From NCBI GenBank assembly GCA_934476315.1, contig CAKSNQ010000004.1, forward strand, positions 11,582 through 75,581: a stretch of 64,000 nucleotides of DNA, in the 5' to 3' direction. This document shows positions 1-7,131 of the stretch, one piece after another (positions within the stretch are counted from its first letter, which is position 1; the number at the start of each line of letters is the position of its first letter). The position numbers and the translations under genes are program-made. The notes beneath the pieces were generated by a model that was not told the origin of the DNA, made no database searches, and saw nothing but the letters and a program-made list of their open reading frames with translations. This stretch comes from an uncultured Eubacteriales bacterium. Lineage in GTDB: Bacteria > Bacillota > Clostridia > Oscillospirales > CAG-272.

Positions 1-627
1 TGTTCGCCGCCCGCTCCCATAGCCGCGCGCCTCCATGCTGTCCGCGGTCGTGATGCCGTTCTCCAGCGCCCACGACGCCATGACCGAAAAAACGCGTGCC
101 CGCCCGCGCAAAGCGCCCGGAATCGTGTCCTCCCGATACAGCCCCATCGCGCGCTGAACCTGATTCGTCTTATGGGTCTGCGCACGGAGCAGAGGAATAT
201 ACCGAAGGGTCATGGAGAGTAGCAGGGCAAGTTTGGGGGAAAGTGCGCCGAGAAGGTACATCACCTTGTCCCCACTCATGATTTGTGCAAAAGCACGCAT
301 CCAGAAAAGCACAGAGACGATCATACCGGCGGCAACCAGTCCATAGGCGAGCGCCTCCCACGTGACGGGATTGTCGTTGAGCACGAAAAGAACGGTTGCC
401 CCGTTGTGATAGATCAGCGGGTTGAGAAGCGCGACGACGGCAAAAAGAATTGCGCTCTGCCAGAGCAATCGCCCCCGCCCCGGGAGGCGACGGGCAAAGG
501 TGAGCGCAAGCGCCCCCGCGAGGGAGAGCGCGGTGAGAATCGGGTGGCGCAGGAACATGACGGTTCCCGACACGCACAGATAGTAGCAGAAAATCCCCCA
601 CGGGTTGCGGTTTTGCGAAAGGAGCAT
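1..627 (-). CDS. ecfT: ECF transporter T component (EcfT/CbiQ family), partial
   Basis: Membrane-embedded coupling subunit of an energy-coupling-factor vitamin transporter; it links the substrate-binding S protein to the two ATPases. The visible 209 residues hold several hydrophobic helices, then a cytoplasmic helix with LRYIPLLRAQ and the family signature SMEARGYG (the ARG motif that contacts the ATPase). The start at 627 follows an AGGAGG-type site (GAGAAAGGAGGGAGGGCGT). The gene runs off the left edge, so the C-terminus is missing; most of the protein is present, since family members are about 250 aa. It lies 20 bp after the transcobalamin-like gene and downstream of a cobalamin riboswitch, which suggests B12 (or a precursor) as substrate. 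The family call is from sequence; the substrate is inference. Confidence 0.85.
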   Translation of the reverse strand, partial: MLLSQNRNPWGIFCYYLCVSGTVMFLRHPILTALSLAGALALTFARRLPGRGRLLWQSAILFAVVALLNPLIYHNGATVLFVLNDNPVTWEALAYGLVAAGMIVSVLFWMRAFAQIMSGDKVMYLLGALSPKLALLLSMTLRYIPLLRAQTHKTNQVQRAMGLYREDTIPGALRGRARVFSVMASWALENGITTADSMEARGYGSGRRT

Positions 628-647
628 ACGCCCTCCCTCCTTTCTCT

Positions 648-2417
648 TTATTTCAAATCATTTCCGAGGTCACAGGTGTAAAACCATTCAATGCGGTCGC
701 CGTCCGCGAGCACGTATTCGCCGCACCCGACCGACGCCGACACGCCATTGACATAGTAGACCCAGCCGGAATAGTCGCCGAAAGCCATCTCATACAGGTA
801 GCCGATGCCCGCGACGTACGCCATGCTGTTCACTCCCGAGGCTGTCCCCCGGCTCTCCATCTGAATCCGGTAAGCGCGGGCAACCTGCGTGAGAATATCG
901 TAGACGGTCTCGCCGGAGGACAACGGAACGGTTGTCACGGGCAGGATGACGCCGTCGGACGGGATGTACGCGGCGCCGGATTTGCCGAGCACGGTGTCGC
1001 ACCGGATGGTGATTGTCACCTCGCCGATCGCGTCCGTTTTTTGGATTGGTTCGCCGTAGTATCGATCGGCGCTCCGGATGTCCGTCAGCAGCACCACGCC
1101 GACGGCAAGACTCGCGACAATCAGAACGAATACGAAATTTTTCGCGCGGCGTCGGTGCGAAAATATCAGCCACAGACATACGACTGCCGTCACCAGCGAG
1201 ATTCCCGCCACCGCCCAGACCTTATAAGAAACCGCCGCAGCACGTGGCGCCCCGTACGGCTCGTCGGATGGGGCGGAGAGACCGGAGGGCTTGGCGGGGT
1301 CTCCAATGTCGGCAGACGTCGGCAATGTCTCCACGCTTGGAACCACGGAGGGATCAAAGACAAAAAAAGCATCCAGCCCCGCCTCCTGCCGCCAGAGCGC
1401 CACCAACGCCTCAAACGCCTGCGTTGTCGCGCTCGCATCGCTCTCGTCCGCTGTGGCGGTGTGACAAAAGCTACCGTCCTCCAAACGATACCGCAACAGC
1501 CCATCAAGAACGGTATGCCCCTCCTTGATAAAGCGCGTGTCCGTCCGCACATCCACCCCGAGCGCGGACAACGCCAGCATCACCTGCGCCGTACTCTCCG
1601 CGTTGGGAGCGCCGTATCCGGAAAAATCCCCCGTGGGCAGTTGCTGTTTGGCAAGCCACGCGAGGGCTTCCGCGGTTGCCGCACGCACCTCCCCGACAGA
1701 GCGGTACGGCGCCAGCGCCTGAAGCGCCATGGCGGTGACATCCACGTCGGCAAACGCGCCGCCAAGCGCCCAACCGCTCCCGGGCAGACGTCGGGAAAGC
1801 AATCCGCGAATCAGGTCCCCCGCGTGAGTGTGCGCGCTCGGCGCGCCGTTTGTCACCAGGTGCAGGGCGAAAATGTAACTCATCAACCCCTGCTTCCCCG
1901 CGGTGTCGTCAACGACTGTGCAAAGGAACGGGTGTTCCCGCTCCCCTATGGCAAGGAGCGCCAGGGCGCAACGCTGTTTCGCCACTGCGCCTGCCGGGAT
2001 ATCCGCGTCCTGCAAAAGAAGCGCACTGAGCGCCTCGGTGTACGGGGACAAATCCGCCGTGTCCGAATAGCGCCGCTGGGCGATGGCGAGGAAGTCGGTG
2101 GTTTTCCCGGCTCCCTCGCGCAACGCTCCCGCAATCCAGTCCGAAAGCTCGTTTCCGCCGTTTTGTGCGATTTCAAAGGCGAGAATGTCGTCGATCAGAG
2201 ACGCCAGCACGTCGGCGTCCGCCGCTTGTGCGTTGCCTGTCTCCGGCGCGTCGTATGTTGCCGGCATGTTGTGTGTCGCCGACGCGTCATATGTCTCCGG
2301 CGCGTCGCCCGTCCCCTGTGCGGCGGTTGTCACAGACAGCGCGCCGGGCAGGATCAGAACACAGCACAGAATGAGCGAAAGGACGAGAAGCGGAGTGGAA
2401 AAATTACGTTTTCTCAC
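648..2417 (-). CDS. Transcobalamin-like surface protein: alpha-toroid (prenyltransferase-like) plus DUF4430
   Basis: 589 aa. An N-terminal signal peptide (MRKRNFSTPLLVLSLILCC) is followed by a low-complexity stretch of T/A/D repeats. Residues about 70-350 form helical repeats of the prenyltransferase/squalene-cyclase toroid type (GSGWALGGAFADVDVTAMAL, WLAKQQLPTGDF). Two hydrophobic segments follow at about 395-415 and 425-445. The C-terminal 130 residues match DUF4430, the fold of the transcobalamin C-terminal domain (ETVYDILTQVA, GDYSGWVYYVNG, GDRIEWFYTCDLG). An alpha6/alpha6 barrel followed by this beta domain is the layout of human intrinsic factor and transcobalamin. The start codon overlaps the upstream stop by 4 bp, indicating translational coupling. 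Context (cobalamin riboswitch upstream, EcfT downstream) supports cobalamin capture. Binding is inferred, not seen. Confidence 0.75.
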   Translation of the reverse strand: MRKRNFSTPLLVLSLILCCVLILPGALSVTTAAQGTGDAPETYDASATHNMPATYDAPETGNAQAADADVLASLIDDILAFEIAQNGGNELSDWIAGALREGAGKTTDFLAIAQRRYSDTADLSPYTEALSALLLQDADIPAGAVAKQRCALALLAIGEREHPFLCTVVDDTAGKQGLMSYIFALHLVTNGAPSAHTHAGDLIRGLLSRRLPGSGWALGGAFADVDVTAMALQALAPYRSVGEVRAATAEALAWLAKQQLPTGDFSGYGAPNAESTAQVMLALSALGVDVRTDTRFIKEGHTVLDGLLRYRLEDGSFCHTATADESDASATTQAFEALVALWRQEAGLDAFFVFDPSVVPSVETLPTSADIGDPAKPSGLSAPSDEPYGAPRAAAVSYKVWAVAGISLVTAVVCLWLIFSHRRRAKNFVFVLIVASLAVGVVLLTDIRSADRYYGEPIQKTDAIGEVTITIRCDTVLGKSGAAYIPSDGVILPVTTVPLSSGETVYDILTQVARAYRIQMESRGTASGVNSMAYVAGIGYLYEMAFGDYSGWVYYVNGVSASVGCGEYVLADGDRIEWFYTCDLGNDLK

Positions 2418-3238
2418 GCCTTTTTCTTTTTAGAAGACAGAACGCCCACAACAACGCCGGCGACGACCACCACCGCGACGACGCAAAGGACGATCACGGT
2501 CGTGTGATTGCTCTTCGTCTCCACGGGGTCAACCTGTGCCAGGCAGACCGGCGGAACCAGAACCTTGCCGTCCGCGCCCACGGCGCTGATGAGAACACTG
2601 CCCGCGTTGTTCAGCGCGACGGTGACTTTGCCCTCGGCATCCGTTTTCAGCTCGGTCTTCTGACCGTCCAGCGTGATGATCGCGCCCTCGACCGGCGAGG
2701 TAACGGGCTTGTACTCCGCGTCAAATCCGACCGCGGTGAGTGTCAGCGTGACAGACTCGCCTGCCGTGACGTGCGCCGTTTCGGTATCAAAGTAGCAGTA
2801 AGTATCCGAATACGCCTTCAGATCGGTGTAGACAAACGCGTACACATAGTCGCCGTTCTTCACCTCATCCGCCAGCGACATCGCGGAGGCATTGTTGACA
2901 TAATAGCCGTAGCTACCCCCGTTCTCCGTGCCCCACAGCTTGGTCAGGGACAGTCCCCAATCGCTCTCCGCCGAGGCGTAGCCCGCCGCCGCGCCGCCCG
3001 TGTATTTCAGGTCGTGCACCGCGCGAAGCACCTCGTCAATGGTGATCTTACCGTCCGCGTTTGCATCTGCGGTATTCAGGTCAAGCGACAGATGCGCAAC
3101 AACCGGGGTACCCTTAGCGTCCGCGATGGTCACATACGCAACCGGTATGGGCGTTGCATCCACCATAGCAGCCACTGCGGTGCTGAGCGACCCCAGTACC
3201 AGCAGAAGCATCAAACATACAGCCATCCACTTTTTCAT
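2414..3238 (-). CDS. Anchored surface protein with dockerin-like EF-hand and DUF4430-like segment
   Basis: 274 aa. I chose the start at 3238 (MKKWMAVCLMLLLVLGS) because it begins a clear signal peptide and follows AAAGAGGAAAAAAC. The mature part has an EF-hand/dockerin-like loop at residues about 50-62 (DLNTADANADGKITIDEVL, acidic residues at alternating positions), then a segment with GGSYGYYVNNASAMSLADEV that resembles the core of DUF4430, and an Ig-like/carboxypeptidase-regulatory-like segment (GAIITLDGQKTELKTDAEG). It ends in a hydrophobic helix and SSKKKKA, so it is probably held in the membrane by its C-terminus. It is co-transcribed with the transcobalamin-like protein. It may be a second ligand-binding or docking partner for B12 uptake; that role is inference. 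Confidence 0.7.
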   Translation of the reverse strand: MKKWMAVCLMLLLVLGSLSTAVAAMVDATPIPVAYVTIADAKGTPVVAHLSLDLNTADANADGKITIDEVLRAVHDLKYTGGAAAGYASAESDWGLSLTKLWGTENGGSYGYYVNNASAMSLADEVKNGDYVYAFVYTDLKAYSDTYCYFDTETAHVTAGESVTLTLTAVGFDAEYKPVTSPVEGAIITLDGQKTELKTDAEGKVTVALNNAGSVLISAVGADGKVLVPPVCLAQVDPVETKSNHTTVIVLCVVAVVVVAGVVVGVLSSKKKKA

Positions 3239-3263
3239 TGTTTTTTCCTCTTTCCTTTTATTG

Positions 3264-3662
3264 CTATTTATGTCCACCCGTTTGGGGAGGATCCGTGATG
3301 TTCCCGGGCAAATCCCCCGGGGCGCCGCCGCTCTGTGCCACGCGCTTTGCCGCACGGCGGTTGCGCTTGGCGCGGATGCGTTTCTCACGGTTTTTCTCCA
3401 ACCGATTATCCGCGCGCGGCGGCTTGAGCCCTGCCGCCTCCAGTGCCCGCGGCCACGGTCCGAGAAACGCCTTGATTGCCACGACCTCGTAGTCAAGAAA
3501 ATCCGATCGCCGGGGGTATCGTTCTTCCCCGCGCGCGGTCAGTCGCTCCTGCATCTCGCGTAGCAGTGCAAGGCAGCCCGCGCGATCCGGCTTTTTCTTT
3601 TCCGGCGCGTTCCCCTGCTCTTTTTCCGATGCCGTTTGCCGTGACTGTTCCCGTTCTTTCAT
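3264..3662 (-). CDS. Small basic protein with one homing-endonuclease-associated-type repeat
   Basis: 132 aa. The start at 3662 (MKEREQSRQT) follows GGGAGGAGCGT; longer upstream starts would run into the riboswitch terminator. The core, residues about 27-80, contains LREMQERLTARGEERYPRRS and FLGPWPRALEAAGLKPPR, the pattern of small helical repeats found next to HNH/homing endonucleases and in some DNA-binding proteins (a W-x-x-A-L-x-x-A-G-L end). The C-terminus is very basic (EKNREKRIRAKRNRRAAKR), consistent with nucleic-acid binding. No nuclease domain is present. It is the first gene after the cobalamin riboswitch and its terminator, 25 bp before the surface-protein genes. Its function is unknown. 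Confidence 0.65.
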   Translation of the reverse strand: MKEREQSRQTASEKEQGNAPEKKKPDRAGCLALLREMQERLTARGEERYPRRSDFLDYEVVAIKAFLGPWPRALEAAGLKPPRADNRLEKNREKRIRAKRNRRAAKRVAQSGGAPGDLPGNITDPPQTGGHK

Positions 3663-3675
3663 ACGCTCCTCCCAA

Positions 3676-3712
3676 ACAAAAAAGCGCTCTCTGTCCCAAG
3701 GGGACAAAAAGC
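3676..3712 (-). terminator. Intrinsic terminator, likely the riboswitch expression platform
   Basis: On the minus strand a perfect 12-bp stem (bases 3701-3712 pairing with 3686-3697, three G-T pairs allowed) with a 3-nt loop is followed by GCTTTTTTG. It sits between the cobalamin riboswitch and the ribosome binding site of the gene starting at 3662, the position expected for a transcriptional off-switch. Confidence 0.8.
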
Positions 3713-3799
3713 GTAGCACACTCACAAACGCGCAAGGCAAAATGCCTCCCGCGTTCACGAAAACGGCTACACTCTTCATATCCAAAAATGTCCGGCACC

Positions 3800-4005
3800 C
3801 GCGCCGAAGCGCGACTTGTCGTCGCCCGCACTGCCCGGTGAGTATTCCGACTTATGGGACGCGCCACGCGCGCCACAATTACGGTAATGATGGTTGCGAC
3901 GGATTTGCACCGAACTTCCCTCTCATCCGCCCGCGGCGGAACCGAACAGTCAACTATTCATTTGTCTGACGGGAAGAATCTGAGTCCGATTTTCACAGAC
4001 GGATA
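3800..4005 (-). promoter_or_regulatory. Cobalamin riboswitch
   Basis: Read on the minus strand, the segment contains the B12-box hallmarks: GGGAAG, then GGTGCAAATCC followed shortly by CATCATTACCGTAA (the variant of CCCGCxACTGTAA common in Clostridia), and AAGTCGGAATACTCACC, the 3' block that matches the AAGTCxGAAgACcTgCC consensus. A strong promoter lies at its 5' side and an intrinsic terminator at its 3' side. It should sense adenosyl- or methyl-cobalamin and shut down the downstream uptake cassette. The exact 5' boundary is uncertain by 10-20 nt. Confidence 0.85.
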
Positions 4006-4018
4006 CCCCCGCGGCATT

Positions 4019-4047
4019 ATTATAGCACTCTCCGGTCAAAAAGTCAA
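4019..4047 (-). promoter_or_regulatory. Sigma-A promoter of the B12 cassette
   Basis: TTGACT (4047-4042), a 17-bp spacer and a perfect TATAAT (4024-4019) on the minus strand, just upstream of the cobalamin riboswitch. Confidence 0.8.
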
Positions 4048-4132
4048 GAAGCAAGTCTTTTTTGTCGCAATTTGGCAACACCTTGTTTCCGCGCGGAGCG
4101 TCCGGTCGCCACGCGGTCGAGTCAAGAAAACA

Positions 4133-4385
4133 GGGGGAGTAAAAAATTCAAAATGAATTTTTTACTCCCCCGACGACGTTGACCCCGGTGGTTGGATACC
4201 GCCGTTTTGCCGCCAAAAGGGTCAAAAAGCCAAGGCTACCGGGGCAAAAGCGACCAAGATCGCACAAAGATGCCGACATCCCGACCGACATTTTGTGGGG
4301 CTGTCGAGGCAAACGTGATATCGCCCGAGTGCGGCGCCATGCTTGCCTCAAAACATCGGGTTTTTTCACAGCCTCGTTTTTTATC
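4133..4385 (+). repeat. Interspersed hairpin-ended repeat, copy A
   Basis: Begins with a perfect 18-bp-stem hairpin (4133-4171) with core AATTCAAAATGAATT, then the conserved CGACGACGTTG, CCGCCGTTTTGCC, GCGACCAAGATCGC and CCCGACCGACATTTTG blocks, and an imperfect terminal inverted repeat around TGATATCGCCCGAGTGCGG. It fills the space just past the stop codon of the group B hydrogenase gene. The terminal hairpin could also stop transcription. It is shared with 27806-28010, 31030-31215, 42395-42515 and 59322-59440. Confidence 0.8.
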
Positions 4386-4393
4386 ACTCCGGT

Positions 4394-5812
4394 TTATTTC
4401 AGCACGGAAGTCGCGTCGGCGATGGTCTTTTCCAGCGCCTCGCGCCCGTACTTATCGACCTCTGCCTTGTTCTTTTCCCCGTGCGTCAGGCATCCCGCGC
4501 CGCCGATACATCCGCCGACGCACGCCATGCCCTCAATGAAGTTGGCGTTCAATTTGCCGCGGCTCTTCTGCATCAAGGCGATCTTGCACTCCTCGATACC
4601 GTCGCACGAGCAGGGCTGGAGCAAAAAGTCCAGACCTTGCTCCTTGAGTCCCTCCGCGACCGCGTCCGAAAGTCCACCGCAACGGGCGAAAATTCTTCCG
4701 AAATACGAGGCGTTGTCCAGTACGTTTTCGGGGAGCGTCGTAATGTCGATGTCGCGGCTGTCAAACAGCGCCTGCAACTCCTCAAAGGTCATCGCCGCGT
4801 CAACATACGGGCGAACGCTCTCCTTCTGAACCTCCATCTTTTTCGCCGTGCACGGACCGATAAAGACGACCTTGCAGTCCCCCTCGTGCTCCTTGATATA
4901 CTTGGCAATGGTTGCCATCGGGGAGAGGTTATGTGACACGAACGGCAACAGGTCCGGGAAGCTTTTTTCGATGTAGCTGACGAACGCCGGGCAGCAGGAG
5001 CTGGTCAGAAAGCCCTTTTCGGCAAGCTCTTTGGACTCCGCCTGCGCGACCATATCCGCGCCGAGCGCCGCCTCGATGACGGTGTGGAAGCCCAGCTCGC
5101 GCAGTCCCGCGACGACCTGCCCCAGCTTTGCGTATGTAAACTGGCTGGAGATGGACGGGGCCACCACCGCGTACGCTTTCGCGCCGCCGCTTCGCGCGCC
5201 CTTGAGGATGTCGATGACGTCAAGGATAAAGGACTTATCCGTGATCGCGCCGAACGGGCACTGGTAGACGCAGGCGCCGCAGGAAATGCATTTTCCGTTG
5301 TCGATGCACGCCTGCTTGTCCTCGCCCATGCTGATTGCCTTCACCTTGCAGGCAGTCTCGCAGGGGCGCTTATAGTTATGGATCGCGCTGTACGGGCAGA
5401 CTTTAGCGCAGGCGCCGCACTCGCGGCACTTGGACTTGTCGATATGCGCCACATGGTTTTCGTCAAACGTGATTGCACCAAATTTGCAGGCATCCTCGCA
5501 CCGGTGCGCCAGGCAACCGCGGCAGGCGTCCATGACCTGGTAGCCACCCATCGGGCACTCATCGCAGGCGATGTCAATGACCTCGATTACGTTGGGGTTT
5601 TCCTTGTCGCCGCCCATGGCAATCTTGACGCGCTCCGCAAGAATCGCACGTTCCTTGTAGACACAGCATCGCATGGTCGGCGTCTTCCCGGGGACGATCG
5701 TCTTGGGGATGTCGATCGCCGTCTGCGCAAGGCGATCTGCCCATGCCTCCCGCGCGACCTCCCGGAGAACCTTATATTTCAAGTGCTGTACTTTGGTATC
5801 AAATTTTCTCAT
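4394..5812 (-). CDS. Monomeric [FeFe] hydrogenase, group B
   Basis: 472 aa. Reversible proton reduction to H2, probably coupled to ferredoxin, in the cytoplasm. The N-terminal part has several Cys clusters for [4Fe-4S] centres (CRGCLAHRCEDACKFGA, CRECGACAKVCPYSA, CISCGACVYQCPFGA). The H-cluster domain shows the three motifs: L1 TSSCCPAFVSY, L2 GPCTAKKMEV and L3 EGMACVGGCIGGAG. The TSSCCPAF form of L1 and the Cys-rich N-terminus are typical of group B enzymes rather than the bifurcating type. It is the last gene of the hydrogen island and has its own copy of the conserved leader hairpin (5810-5861). The TGA-free start at 5812 is placed by that leader and by the family N-terminus (MRKFDTKVQHLKYKVLREVA). 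Confidence 0.92.
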   Translation of the reverse strand: MRKFDTKVQHLKYKVLREVAREAWADRLAQTAIDIPKTIVPGKTPTMRCCVYKERAILAERVKIAMGGDKENPNVIEVIDIACDECPMGGYQVMDACRGCLAHRCEDACKFGAITFDENHVAHIDKSKCRECGACAKVCPYSAIHNYKRPCETACKVKAISMGEDKQACIDNGKCISCGACVYQCPFGAITDKSFILDVIDILKGARSGGAKAYAVVAPSISSQFTYAKLGQVVAGLRELGFHTVIEAALGADMVAQAESKELAEKGFLTSSCCPAFVSYIEKSFPDLLPFVSHNLSPMATIAKYIKEHEGDCKVVFIGPCTAKKMEVQKESVRPYVDAAMTFEELQALFDSRDIDITTLPENVLDNASYFGRIFARCGGLSDAVAEGLKEQGLDFLLQPCSCDGIEECKIALMQKSRGKLNANFIEGMACVGGCIGGAGCLTHGEKNKAEVDKYGREALEKTIADATSVLK

Positions 5813-5861
5813 GTTCTGACCATGGCTTTTGCATCAGCAAAAGCCTCCTTTCCTGCGGATT
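5810..5861 (-). promoter_or_regulatory. Conserved hydrogenase-island leader, copy 1 (before group B hydrogenase)
   Basis: On the minus strand: CAATCCGCAGGAAAGGAGG, then a hairpin GCTTTTGC-TGAT-GCAAAAGC, then CATGGTCAGAAC and the ATG at 5812. Compared with the other three copies both arms changed together (CTTTC/GAAAG to CTTTT/AAAAG), which keeps the stem and argues for a functional RNA structure. Confidence 0.7.
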
Positions 5862-5958
5862 GTGGCTGTTTTGTGAAACAAATCGCCGTTGTTCGGACGG
5901 TGAGAGCCACAGAACGCCGATTGAAAGATGCGTTTTCCACCTCTGATCTCCGTAAAAA

Positions 5959-7131
5959 TCAGAAATAGCTGACTTTGATATGCTTGCCCATTCGGCGGAG
6001 ACAGCCGGAGAGCTCCTCGACCAGATTCATTTTGATATTGAAATTGATCGGAAGCTCGGGGTTCTGGTGAGCCGGGTTAATCGCCCGTCCGACGTAGAAG
6101 TTGATGTCCGTCGCCTCCTCGAATAGCAAGCGGCAAATGAGCGACGCGCCATCGTGACCGTAGCTCCATTTTTCATAGAGCTTGTTCTCGCCGACGGCGT
6201 CCTTGGCGTATTCCACCACACGGTTGATTGTGATGACTCCCTCCGTCACGAGGTCCACACCCTCGATCTCGGCAATCGGGGGAATGTCGCTTTTGACGTA
6301 GCTCAGGCTGGCTTTGACCGGCTTTCCCAGGTACTTGGCGGCGATAGAGGAGGTCGTTCCCCCACACACGATATGCTTTCCCTCCTTGGAGAAGAACAGC
6401 GACATCATACGGTTGCAGTCGTCGCGGTTGGAAGGCGGTCCGAACAAGAGATTCATGGGCACGCGGCGGCGGATTTTCACCACGCAGGCGGTGGCGTCGT
6501 CGCCCGGCTTCTGCTCATAGAGGCGATCGACCTCGTCGATCAGGACGGTGGACAGCGTTTTCGCCGTATAGCCCGCGAGCGAGACCGTTTCCATAAAGTC
6601 GATGATGTCCTCGCGCTTCCAGCCGAAGTTATACGCCAGTCCGATGCCGGCGTGAGGGCATCCGTCGCTCATCGCGATGAAAATGTCGTCCTCCTCCAGC
6701 TTGATGACCGACTTATAAATCTTCTTGCCGCCGATGTTCATTTCGGTTTTCGGGTAGTCGTAATTTTTGCCGCCGCGCAAGAGGATTGCCAGCGGGTTGT
6801 CGTACTGAATCAGCTCCATTTCGCGGTTATCCACCAGATGGAGAATGGTAAACGTGGAATACGCCACGCCGCGCACCGAGCAGATCGGCAACGTCTGCGC
6901 GATGGTCTCCACGCAGTCCTCCAGCGTCAGACCCTCCGCCATCATGGTGGAGATGATCTTGGAGGTCAGCGTAGAAAGGATGCTCGCCTTGACGCCGCTT
7001 CCCAGCCCGTCGGCAAGGACGATGACCGTGGAGGTCTCACTCTGCTCCACAACATCTACATGGTCGCCGCAAAGTTGTTCCCCGACATGATTGATGCTTT
7101 TGTAACCGATGTCGGCGCACAGATCATTCAT
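5959..7131 (-). CDS. SpoIIE/PP2C-like serine phosphatase of the sensory hydrogenase cluster
   Basis: 390 aa. The N-terminal two thirds is a SpoIIE-type PP2C phosphatase: VIVLADGLGSGVKAS (metal-binding Asp-Gly), IFIAMSDGCPHAG and KPGDDATACVVKI (the metal-ligand D-D near the end). It likely removes phosphate from Ser/Thr of a partner protein. The C-terminal 150 residues (from about MNLLFGPPSNRDD) are a separate conserved domain of unknown role found in the same protein in other clostridial hydrogenase clusters. It overlaps the sensory hydrogenase gene by 8 bp, so the two are translationally coupled. Such pairs are known from hfs-type clusters and suggest that H2 sensing is passed on through dephosphorylation. 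The partner substrate is not visible. Confidence 0.85.
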   Translation of the reverse strand: MNDLCADIGYKSINHVGEQLCGDHVDVVEQSETSTVIVLADGLGSGVKASILSTLTSKIISTMMAEGLTLEDCVETIAQTLPICSVRGVAYSTFTILHLVDNREMELIQYDNPLAILLRGGKNYDYPKTEMNIGGKKIYKSVIKLEEDDIFIAMSDGCPHAGIGLAYNFGWKREDIIDFMETVSLAGYTAKTLSTVLIDEVDRLYEQKPGDDATACVVKIRRRVPMNLLFGPPSNRDDCNRMMSLFFSKEGKHIVCGGTTSSIAAKYLGKPVKASLSYVKSDIPPIAEIEGVDLVTEGVITINRVVEYAKDAVGENKLYEKWSYGHDGASLICRLLFEEATDINFYVGRAINPAHQNPELPINFNIKMNLVEELSGCLRRMGKHIKVSYF

